Part shown: positions 52,803-60,149 of the stretch, piece by piece
Numbering within the stretch: position 1 is the first letter of the stretch
Layout of the letters: every line of letters starts with the position of its first letter
Origin: Algoriphagus aquimarinus
GTDB lineage: Bacteria > Bacteroidota > Bacteroidia > Cytophagales > Cyclobacteriaceae
Assembly: GCF_900112005.1 (NCBI RefSeq)
Contig: NZ_FOKK01000023.1
Coordinates: 1 to 60,149 of the forward strand
Direction of reading: 5' to 3'
Length of the DNA stretch: 60,149 nucleotides
Program-made: the position numbers and the translations under genes
The notes under the pieces: model-generated
Told to the model about the DNA's origin: nothing
What the model saw: the letters and a program-made list of their open reading frames with translations, nothing else
The model's database searches: none

Positions 52803-55800
52803 TTAGGGCTCTTTAATCACATTGACCGATTTAATTCCTTTCACGGTATTGATGTGAATAATATATAGACCTATATGCATCTGTGAGAAGTCTAATTGAA
52901 GTCGACTTTCATTTTCATTCCAGATTTTTGGCATTTGCTGGACTCTTCCCATTGCGTCCAAAATAATTAATGAGAAATCTGATGGTTCTTCTATAACCAG
53001 ACCTTTTAGGTTAAGATTTAGGACGTCTCTGACAGGATTAGGATAGGCTATAAATTCAGTTGATATCTCTTCTTCTTCTTGAAGATTGGACATTCCTTCA
53101 GATAAGACTATCTCCGTGTTCGTTTGGTCTAGCAAAGGAACCTGTCTGGCGTTTTCAAAATTTGAGACCATTGGGCGGATAGCTATAGCCTGTGATACCC
53201 AATTCTCACCTAATGAGGCAGTGGCACTTAAATCCCCTGTTGCTCCTGGTTCACTTTGTATAAAGTAGGCCATCATGTTAGAGGTTAATCCTTGCTGATC
53301 ATTTGGATCATCGTAAACCTCAATGGTACCTGCTGGCGCTGTCCATGTTGCGTTTTTCTTATTTGAGTAGAATAGCATCACCATGCTGTTGCAATCAACA
53401 GTAGTAAGAGATGGTGCAGTAGCAATAAATCCTTGAGAACCAGATGCTCCGCTAAATGCTACAATTGGACCATCAGGATGTTCTACATCTGCTCCACTTA
53501 TTCGTGTGATGCCCATCGTCCATTTTGGAGATTGATTAATTCTGAATTCATAATTCTCCGGCTCATTGTTATCCTTCACCACTTTGTAGAACGTAACCAT
53601 TGCCACCTGATTTTCCTGGTTCACTCGCTGGATGCGAACCCAATTTTTATCAAGTGGGTTGACAGAAGGTGCTGCGCCTTTTTCAAACATCAATCCGACA
53701 ATTAACAAATCTCCGACTTGCGTATTCGCTGGCTTTTTTATTCTTGCTGGATTACTTGTATTTCCTGCCCCCATTGCCGTTTCAAAACCTTCCATCACTG
53801 GAGCCTCATTGATACAGCCTACTATGAGTAATGCTTTAGATTCTGTACTGGCTGAATTGTAATTTTCATTTCCAATAAAGGTTGCTATTACCTGATAGGT
53901 ACCCGGGAAAGTTGGAGCAAAAGAAGTAGGCCCATAACTTGTTTCACCAACTCCCAAATATTCTATCGTGATCAGTGTAGGGTCTAACAGATCCTCAACG
54001 CCCCCGATTCCGTAGGCAGAAGCAGTTGCCTCTATTGGACCTTCATTATATTCAAATCTTCCTCCCGTTACAGATACCGTAGGAGTTGCTTTCTCCACGG
54101 TCAGCAAACCTTTGGTGACGCTCTCAATGCTATAATTTGAAGGATCAACAAAAGTAATTGTAGGGTCAATCTCATAAATTCCAGCATCTATTAATCCATC
54201 AGTAATTACATATGGATTACTATCCTTAAGAAGAGAATAAGAGATGGAGCTAATTACAGATTCTTCGTTATCCTCGAGGGTCACTAGTACTCCTTCTGGA
54301 TCACGGAAACTGGTGCTGATTTTAAACCCATCAAATTCAGTTTTGTATGCTGGAGCTGCTTCGCCATACTTAGTTAAATCTGGATCTGCAGAGGTAGCAG
54401 CAGTTAAAGGAGCTGGAGTAATAGTAAGATCTGCCGGCAGATAGGATACAGTAAAGTTTCGTGATTCATATGTTCCTGGAATAATGAAATGATTACCCAC
54501 ATCTGTTCCTGTGACCATATTCACAGAGAAGAATTCCAGGTTGAAATCATTATCATCTTCACCAATTTCTTCACCAAAATCATAATATTTTCCGATGACT
54601 TCATTTTCACCTTCTACCGCAAATTCTAGGTCATTTTCTCCAAAAATCACCAAGCTATTAGCTTCCTCTTCTTCTCCTTCACCTCCGGTGCTATTGATAA
54701 TTGTCCTTGAATTGATAATGGTTCGCCCATTAATCATAGTCCGTGCATTGATGAGGACACGACCATTAATAAGGACTCTTCCGTTGATCATAGTCCGTGC
54801 ATTGATCATGGTTCGTGCATTAATCATTGTCCTTGCATTTATGCTGACAGATTTCAGTTCCTGATTCAGTGGATCTTCCAGGTAATCAAGGAATGAAGAG
54901 CCAGGAACATCGAATGCAGAATTAATGATCGGTCTGCCATTAAGGATGGTTCTTGCATTGATGATGGATCTCGCATTGATGATAGTGCGACTACTTACCA
55001 TAAAGCTTTTATTGATTAAGCTACTTTTGTTGATAATCACCCTACCGTTAAAAATACCCAGTGGGAGACTATTGTCACCTTCTCTTTTGGCCAATTCCAG
55101 ATCCTGCATATACTGAGTAATAATGCTGTTCTTCAAACCCGGAACGTCATTTATTTTCACCACGCCTTCAGCTTCAATGAGATCCTCAGGAATAATGACT
55201 TCATAATTTATAGCATCACTGATGGACTCGCCGTATTCCAAGGCTAGTTCGCCAACCAAGTCAACAGGTTTGATGGTAATTGACAATGATTCCACAGTAA
55301 TAATTCCCGGTCCATAATTCCCGAAGGCATCATTTGTTCCGTCGTAAAAAAGAGTCTCATCCTCTTGCAAAACACCTACATAATTGTAGAAATCCGAGAA
55401 AGTAACACTTGTTTGAGCGTGAGAAGCAGTAATTATATAAGTCCCAACCTCTGCCAAATCTCCACTGATCGGACTAGCTAGCGTAACAAGCTGTAAAGAA
55501 GGGTCTGGGTTTTCGGGATCAAGAGTTAGACCAACTTCTTCTAATGTAAGATCACTTAACTCCCAATTGCTATCCACTCTTTCATATACACTTGCAGAAA
55601 ATGGCTCTATAACTTGAGCATACTTTTTAGTCACATCGTCTGCTCTGATGGCAATAGTCTTTTTAACTATACCAAAGAAATATTCCGGACCGGCAGTTCC
55701 TCCATCCAATTCGCTATCAGAAATAGCATTATTTACCACCGTGACACCTGGATTTCCTTCAAAAAGAGGCACTGTTACTTCCAAGTACCCAAATCCAAAT

Positions 55801-58800
55801 TCATCAACTCCATAAATGGCAACTAGCTGTTCTTCTCTCAAATAAACATTCGAGCCCTCATAGAGATTAGTCCCTGTTATGATCAATTGAAATTCAACCT
55901 CTCCAGGATTTATACCTTCATCATAAACCAATTCTATGTTGTCTGGATTAGGAGCGGCTAGTGTGAGCAATGCTTTATCAGCCCTAACAAGTCCAGACCC
56001 AGATTTGAAATCATCTCCGGATTCATGCATGTCTTGGGCGGTAGTTTTAAGTACTCGGCGAATGTCTTCTGGTAAACTGGCACCTACTTCACCAACCCAA
56101 TCTGTTGGTTTGGTTTCAGGATAATATTTAACTCGTGCTTGCTTCACTAAGGCAGCAATGGCGGCAGCATGGGGAGCTGCAGCTGAGGTGCCATAGAAGT
56201 TTGGAAAATCATCCGCTTCCAGATTGGGCGCACCAAAGTTTACGGTGGTATTCACCCCATTTGGTGCAGTAAAATCTGGCTTACTTCGGATTACGCCATT
56301 GGTTGTCGTTCCTCCTCGAGAAGAGAATGAGGCAACTGTGAACGGCGCAGTTCCGCTTGGAACCAATTCAGGATCAAATCCAAAAACAGAAGTGTTGGCA
56401 TACAGCACGGCTCCCACAGTCATGGCGCCTTCTGCATTTGCATGGCCTACAATTGAGGATGCGTTGATTCCATTGGGATCATTTGGGTCAAGTTCACCTC
56501 TGTAAACAATATACTTGAACTTAATCCCCAAATTGGACTCCATGTCAAGACAACTTTCACATTCCCTAGCAATCAAAAGTTCAATGGTGGTTGGTTGCGA
56601 TATGGTAAAAGAAAGAATTTCTATAGGGTCACCATTTGCATTGTTTCTGTTAAAACCATACAAAGGAACACCAAAGTCTTTTAGATAAATATCCAGATCA
56701 TACAAGCTACCACCCTGGTCAATTGAATAGAGCGGATCATCCCATTGAAGAGCAATCATGTAAACCGCAGGACCATTTTTACCAGGAAAAACGTTTATTG
56801 ATTGGGTTGTATTTCCATTGGTAAATTGATGAACTCGGCCACCACCCCATGTGCCACTATTCAAAGGCAATTGGATATTTTGGTCTATCGTAGGGGTAAA
56901 TAAGCCCTCAAAACTATTGCTGCCAAAATTACCCGCGGAAGTGAAATAGGACACTCCATTAGCCGTAACTTCATTTACTGCTTTTGCCACTTTACCGTCG
57001 CTAAAAGTAGGCTCAGTCATATAGGATATATCGTCTACTAAAATATCACTTCCTGCTGCAGCCATATCCCTAATTCCTTGGGCAAAATCACTTGCAGTGA
57101 GAACTCCAGTCCTAAAACCAAGTTCTGCGCCTGGTGCGACATCATGAATAATCTGCATCATCGCACGACCTTCGTCAGTACCAGTCCCAAATCGACTTGG
57201 CATATCTCTTAAAAAATAGGTGCTAGCAGGTAAATCTCCATTGGAAATGTCGTTAGCCAGTGTATTGACTCCAGCATCTGTTCGGGTGGCATAACTATCT
57301 GAAAGAACTCCGATTTTTATACCAGTTCCGTCTATAGGTTGATCCCCTTCAAAGTGAGAATACCCAGCTCTTACTAAATTTGATCGCATAACACGGTCGC
57401 CTTGAGTGGTGGTAGCTCCTTTATTGGCGACAGGTGGAATAGCAGGCCGAACGTGATTTATGGTTTCAGGAAATTGATTTAATTCCAATAACTTTTCTAT
57501 TGGGAAAAAGCCTGCAATAATCAAGGAATTTGGATCTTGCTTTAGTTCATCCTCTGTTGGAGTGACGAATCCTAAATTTTCAAGAATCACTTTGGCTTCA
57601 CCAAACTTATCTCTCATGTATATTACTTCGATCAAAACTTCGTTTCCATCGATATAAAATACTTCGTTTGATTCTACTATTTGCCCTTGATTGAATATTT
57701 CATGAAGGGCACTTAATTCTGAACCGATGAGTTCATATACTTTTCCTTGGGTACAAATCCCGAAGATTTGACGATCGTTTACCGTCACTTTGAAATTTTC
57801 TGCGCTTCCACAATTACCATTTGCTGAAACTTCAATTTCATCACCATCAGTCACTAAAACTGATTCAGGAGTTTCAATGATTTGGCCATTTCGAGTAAAT
57901 ATCAAATCCCCAAAATCCACATTTACAAAATCATTTAGATTTGCAATAGCTGAATTCCCACCATTTTCTGTACTACAAAGAACCGCATCTACAACGGATA
58001 AAGCTGGTGGGGTAATCAAGTTGACACCAAGCGTACATTCGGTAGGTGCGCAAGCTCCAATGTTGTCAATTTTAACTGATACACTCCCTGATCCTGTCCA
58101 ATTTACATTTATAGTGTTAGTTCCTACTCCAGAAGTGATTTCCCCATCTCCTGTTAAAGACCAAATGTATGAAAGAGACCCAGCTGGCACGGTGTAGGAA
58201 GCAGAAGATCCAGCGCAAACCTCAGTCTCTCCTTTAATGGTACATTCTGTATCAAAGTCAATTACTTCTGATGCAGCTTGAACAGAGGCGCTTTGGCTAC
58301 CAACTGACTTGCCGTTTAAAGAAACGACGCGCGTGTGGTATGGTGAACCGTTAATACTGGAAGCTGAATTTCCTTCACCCCAATCCTGTGCTTTGGCGAT
58401 GTGACCACCCCAAGCAATAACCGCCGTATTATTTGCCCCATTACTAGCGTTGACTGAAAAAGTTATACTTAATCTAGTGATGGTACTAGAAGAGGAACTT
58501 ATCTCCTGAAGCACATAGCGGATTTCATTAAATGTCCCGCCATAAATAGCTATTCTCCTTTCCTGTGGAGCAAGTTCATTAAAACTTGTGAAAGGTTGGG
58601 GAACACCATTAGGAGTTGGGATAACAGCATAATTTGGGTTTCCAGAGATTGGAATGACCTCTTCACAGATTCTATCGAAACTGGTGATATAGTCGATCGC
58701 ATATTTATTGTCCTTACTTGTGTCCCACTCAATTTCTACCGTATGACTGCCGGGTTTTAACTTAGAAATAGTAAGACGATAAGGAATGGATTGTCCCTCA

Positions 58801-58982
58801 TAGAAATGGCTATTGCCAGAATTTGAATTTCCAGAGGACCAGTTTACTGGGCTGATAGGGTCGCTATCAAATCCGCCGTTTTGGCCTTGTTCCAATTTTA
58901 CATTTTGGGCAAAGGTGAAATTTGATATGAGCAATAAAATAAAAACGAGCCCCTTAGTGACAGAAAGTGATTTTTTCATCAT
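52803..58982 (-). CDS. Giant secreted subtilisin/sedolisin-like protein with MBG domains, hexapeptide repeats and T9SS sorting domain
   Basis: A 2059-residue protein. Signal peptide at 1-26; PKD-like domain at about 245-320; serine protease domain at about 545-965 with Asp562 (GVLSDSY), Ser933 (GTSAAAPH) and the oxyanion Asn in TSAGNFG. Where subtilisins have the catalytic His, this protein has Glu604 in TDEGRAMMQII, as in sedolisin-type (S53) enzymes. MBG-type domains follow (about 1120-1700), one split by two blocks of six-residue repeats (1310-1354 and 1381-1430). A beta-sandwich-like region (about 1720-1950) and a T9SS type A sorting domain (YPNPVRDVLNLNL to the end) finish it. It should be exported through T9SS and attached to the surface or released. 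Single gene, AT-rich upstream region. Confidence 0.88.
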   Translation of the reverse strand: MMKKSLSVTKGLVFILLLISNFTFAQNVKLEQGQNGGFDSDPISPVNWSSGNSNSGNSHFYEGQSIPYRLTISKLKPGSHTVEIEWDTSKDNKYAIDYITSFDRICEEVIPISGNPNYAVIPTPNGVPQPFTSFNELAPQERRIAIYGGTFNEIRYVLQEISSSSSTITRLSITFSVNASNGANNTAVIAWGGHIAKAQDWGEGNSASSINGSPYHTRVVSLNGKSVGSQSASVQAASEVIDFDTECTIKGETEVCAGSSASYTVPAGSLSYIWSLTGDGEITSGVGTNTINVNWTGSGSVSVKIDNIGACAPTECTLGVNLITPPALSVVDAVLCSTENGGNSAIANLNDFVNVDFGDLIFTRNGQIIETPESVLVTDGDEIEVSANGNCGSAENFKVTVNDRQIFGICTQGKVYELIGSELSALHEIFNQGQIVESNEVFYIDGNEVLIEVIYMRDKFGEAKVILENLGFVTPTEDELKQDPNSLIIAGFFPIEKLLELNQFPETINHVRPAIPPVANKGATTTQGDRVMRSNLVRAGYSHFEGDQPIDGTGIKIGVLSDSYATRTDAGVNTLANDISNGDLPASTYFLRDMPSRFGTGTDEGRAMMQIIHDVAPGAELGFRTGVLTASDFAQGIRDMAAAGSDILVDDISYMTEPTFSDGKVAKAVNEVTANGVSYFTSAGNFGSNSFEGLFTPTIDQNIQLPLNSGTWGGGRVHQFTNGNTTQSINVFPGKNGPAVYMIALQWDDPLYSIDQGGSLYDLDIYLKDFGVPLYGFNRNNANGDPIEILSFTISQPTTIELLIARECESCLDMESNLGIKFKYIVYRGELDPNDPNGINASSIVGHANAEGAMTVGAVLYANTSVFGFDPELVPSGTAPFTVASFSSRGGTTTNGVIRSKPDFTAPNGVNTTVNFGAPNLEADDFPNFYGTSAAAPHAAAIAALVKQARVKYYPETKPTDWVGEVGASLPEDIRRVLKTTAQDMHESGDDFKSGSGLVRADKALLTLAAPNPDNIELVYDEGINPGEVEFQLIITGTNLYEGSNVYLREEQLVAIYGVDEFGFGYLEVTVPLFEGNPGVTVVNNAISDSELDGGTAGPEYFFGIVKKTIAIRADDVTKKYAQVIEPFSASVYERVDSNWELSDLTLEEVGLTLDPENPDPSLQLVTLASPISGDLAEVGTYIITASHAQTSVTFSDFYNYVGVLQEDETLFYDGTNDAFGNYGPGIITVESLSITIKPVDLVGELALEYGESISDAINYEVIIPEDLIEAEGVVKINDVPGLKNSIITQYMQDLELAKREGDNSLPLGIFNGRVIINKSSLINKSFMVSSRTIINARSIINARTILNGRPIINSAFDVPGSSFLDYLEDPLNQELKSVSINARTMINARTMINARTMINGRVLINGRVLINARTMINGRTIINSRTIINSTGGEGEEEEANSLVIFGENDLEFAVEGENEVIGKYYDFGEEIGEDDNDFNLEFFSVNMVTGTDVGNHFIIPGTYESRNFTVSYLPADLTITPAPLTAATSADPDLTKYGEAAPAYKTEFDGFKISTSFRDPEGVLVTLEDNEESVISSISYSLLKDSNPYVITDGLIDAGIYEIDPTITFVDPSNYSIESVTKGLLTVEKATPTVSVTGGRFEYNEGPIEATASAYGIGGVEDLLDPTLITIEYLGVGETSYGPTSFAPTFPGTYQVIATFIGNENYNSASTESKALLIVGCINEAPVMEGFETAMGAGNTSNPARIKKPANTQVGDLLIVGLMFEKGAAPSVNPLDKNWVRIQRVNQENQVAMVTFYKVVKDNNEPENYEFRINQSPKWTMGITRISGADVEHPDGPIVAFSGASGSQGFIATAPSLTTVDCNSMVMLFYSNKKNATWTAPAGTIEVYDDPNDQQGLTSNMMAYFIQSEPGATGDLSATASLGENWVSQAIAIRPMVSNFENARQVPLLDQTNTEIVLSEGMSNLQEEEEISTEFIAYPNPVRDVLNLNLKGLVIEEPSDFSLIILDAMGRVQQMPKIWNENESRLQLDFSQMHIGLYIIHINTVKGIKSVNVIKEP
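54693..54842 (-). repeat. 18-bp coding repeats, block B (hexapeptide I-N-[AGS]-R-[TV]-[MIL])
   Basis: 50 codons (residues 1381-1430) encode just over eight consecutive hexapeptides such as INARTM, INGRVL, INGRTI and INSRTI. The DNA units are similar but not identical, so the pattern is kept at protein level. It is followed by an acidic linker (GGEGEEEEAN). Confidence 0.9.
54921..55055 (-). repeat. 18-bp coding repeats, block A (hexapeptide, more diverged)
   Basis: 45 codons (residues 1310-1354) encode seven and a half units: IFNGRV, IINKSS, LINKSF, MVSSRT, IINARS, IINART, ILNGRP, IIN. It is separated from block B by a 26-residue linker (SAFDVPGSSFLDYLEDPLNQ onwards). Confidence 0.88.
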
Positions 58983-59544
58983 GGCATTTTAAGTTTAAAG
59001 AATTAAATATTAATTAGAAATTATATGGTTTTTGATAGAGTCTAAAATCAAACAAAAAGTATCAAAAACTACTTTTTTCTGCTGTCGAAAGCAGAAGAGT
59101 ACTAACAGTATATACTCCTAAAATAACCAAAAATAGGTTGCCAAAATATTAAATATCAAATATTTACAATTATCTGCTATGAATAAAAACGTCGTTACTG
59201 AAAATATATAATTGATTGACCCCTATGAACTTTAACTATTTAGCCCAATATTAAAATGTATATGAATATATTATTATTGAAAATTAAAATTCCAAGAGTA
59301 AACTAAACTATATAGATTTTAATGGTTTTTATAAAGTGATATTAATAAAGCCAATTCTTATATAGCTAGTTGATGATTGGGGATTATTCTAGCAATTTTC
59401 GGATTAAACGAATGCCAGTTATTTGGTATTTATTCTATGAGGACTTTAGGTGCATTAGGTATATAAACCATAGCAAGTCTGCCACAACTTCTCCACCTAA
59501 TTGAGATTTTGGAGTTTGCGTGAAGTTTGAAAATCAAGAATTCA
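58983..59544. other. AT-rich intergenic region without a recognised gene
   Basis: 562 bp with very low G+C, many stops in all frames and no tRNA or strong hairpin. It should include the promoter of the giant secreted protein and the 3' end of the kinase remnant transcript. Confidence 0.65.
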
Positions 59545-59808
59545 CTAAAGTGGCAATTGAATAAACAATGTAGTTCCTTCTCCTTCCTTTGATTCCACCT
59601 TCAACTCCCCTCCATGCGCCTTGACGATATCATAACTCAAAGACAAGCCTAAGCCTGTTCCAGACCCAGTTGGCTTGGTGGTAAAGAAAGGCTGGAAGAT
59701 CTTTTCTTTAATGTGATCAGGGATTCCGGAGCCGTTGTCTTTTACAGAAATTTCTACCCCTAAATCCCCTGAAGGGGACTTGATCGCCTTCGTTTTGACG
59801 ATTACTGA
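59545..59808 (-). pseudogene. C-terminal remnant of a histidine kinase cut by the right-hand IS
   Basis: 87 codons end at a TAG (59545-59547) and read VEISVKDNGSGIPDHIKEKI, FQPFFTTKPTGSGTGLGLSL, SYDIVKAHGGELKVESKEGE. This is the G1-F-G2 end of the HATPase domain, close to the other kinases in this window. The frame ends abruptly at 59808 where the IS terminal sequence begins, so the HisKA and sensor parts are on the far side of the IS or lost. A palindrome (59762-59781) lies within the remaining coding part. Confidence 0.88.
59762..59781. repeat. Palindrome inside the truncated kinase gene
   Basis: CCCCT-GA-AGGGG with an additional outer T/A pair, in frame and encoding KSPSGDLG in a variable loop before the G1 box. 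It resembles a widely dispersed AGTCCCCTTCAGGGGATTT element I remember from Bacteroidota genomes. It occupies the same protein region as the palindrome at 50712-50727 in the TPR kinase. Confidence 0.6.
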
Positions 59809-60149
59809 TGACTTGTCCTAGAATAGGTTTACACAAAACGTAAACTATGAAAAGACAGCAAAAGAAGATAAGAACAGGTGGTTCTTTGAGTTGGGAAGAA
59901 CGGGAAGCCATGATCAAAGAATTTTTGACTGGTAAGTATCTTAAAAATGAGTTGTGGGAAAAATATACTGGTCAAGATAAGGGGCATGGTCAGCTTTTGG
60001 ACTGGATGAGAAAACTTGGCTATATTTCCGATGACAGGGAACTAGGTCCTGTTAAATCTTTTTATCCAACTTCTTTACCATTGAGCCATTCAAAGAACAT
60101 AGATGATCCCATTGCACTTCAGCGCCGTATTAAGGAATTGGAAAAACAG
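59809..60149 (+). mobile_element. IS3-like insertion sequence, right copy (one end only)
   Basis: It begins with TGACTTGTCCTAGAATAGG at 59809 and continues to the window end. Its first 270 bp are the inverted counterpart of 1-270 with one difference (59983). It interrupts the kinase gene ending at 59545. The other end, OrfB and the target duplication are outside the window. Confidence 0.82.
59847..60149 (+). CDS. IS3-family transposase OrfA, N-terminal 101 residues
   Basis: It starts with ATG at 59847, 38 bp inside the IS end, and is open to the window edge. It begins MKRQQKKIRTGGSLSWEER, then has a Trp- and Lys-rich middle (LWEKYTGQDKGHGQLLDWM) and ends in a coiled-coil-like ALQRRIKELEKQ, as IS3-family OrfA proteins do before the frameshift into OrfB. 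Partial at the 3' end only. Confidence 0.75.
   Translation, partial: MKRQQKKIRTGGSLSWEEREAMIKEFLTGKYLKNELWEKYTGQDKGHGQLLDWMRKLGYISDDRELGPVKSFYPTSLPLSHSKNIDDPIALQRRIKELEKQ

Noticed and set aside
54595..54864. Plus-strand open frame rich in Leu/Ile/Val/Arg repeats opposite the hexapeptide block
   Set aside because: It is the antisense reading of the 18-bp coding repeats; the minus-strand frame is part of one 2059-codon gene with coherent domains.
54693..55055. Short regular DNA repeats that could suggest a CRISPR array
   Set aside because: Units are 18 bp with no unique spacers, remain in frame inside a long gene, and vary at third positions.
59717..59917. Minus-strand frame joining IS end to the kinase remnant
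   Set aside because: It is out of frame with the kinase and antisense to the transposase.

Overview
The window looks like chromosomal DNA from a pigmented, aerobic member of the Bacteroidota, most likely order Cytophagales near Cyclobacteriaceae/Algoriphagus. The support is a type IX secretion (T9SS) sorting domain, a TonB-dependent receptor with a carboxypeptidase-like regulatory domain, many two-component propeller sensors, a TAnnTTTG-type promoter, and a flexixanthin-like carotenoid gene set with a fusion-type lycopene cyclase. Placement below order level is inference.

Layout. Positions 1-270 and 59809-60149 are inverted, almost identical ends of one IS3-like element. Both run off the window, so this may be a contig bounded by IS copies. 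Positions 271-1264 hold a RAYT-type Y1 transposase with its palindromic repeats. Positions 1774-9377 are a carotenoid locus: cruF-like, crtZ, a MerR/cobalamin photoreceptor-like regulator, then an operon of ECF sigma factor, crtI, crtB, crtYcd, ispH and crtW, preceded by an operator-rich promoter. Positions 9378-10440 look like an accessory insertion (gene remnant plus KilA-N gene). Positions 10493-24221 are mixed housekeeping and envelope genes: TonB receptor, metallopeptidase, two beta-propeller proteins, rlmF, creD with a winged-helix regulator under a shared palindrome, and an OsmC protein. Positions 24367-36059 are a minus-strand exopolysaccharide cluster (export protein, chain-length protein, flippase, four glycosyltransferases, polymerase/ligase, 2OG oxygenase); no priming transferase is visible. 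Positions 37229-52605 are dominated by related histidine kinases. Five genes form one tight run: two large propeller kinases, a soluble kinase, a single-domain response regulator, and a receiver-cyclase. Positions 52803-58982 encode a 2059-residue secreted subtilisin/sedolisin-like protein. A further kinase of the same type is cut by the right-hand IS.

How the parts may work together. The MerR-type regulator keeps the residues that bind adenosylcobalamin in CarH/LitR proteins. It lies immediately upstream of a promoter packed with TGTTTAA half-sites that drives sigma factor, pigment genes and the isoprenoid enzyme IspH, which suggests light-controlled carotenoid synthesis. The kinase array has no DNA-binding output domain in the window: its visible outputs are a lone receiver and a predicted adenylate cyclase, so it probably signals through protein contacts and a cyclic nucleotide.

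The least familiar item is a six-residue repeat (I-N-[AGS]-R-[TV]-[MIL]) in two blocks, apparently inserted in an MBG-type domain of the giant secreted protein. All functions are read from sequence and memory of families; no searches were run.
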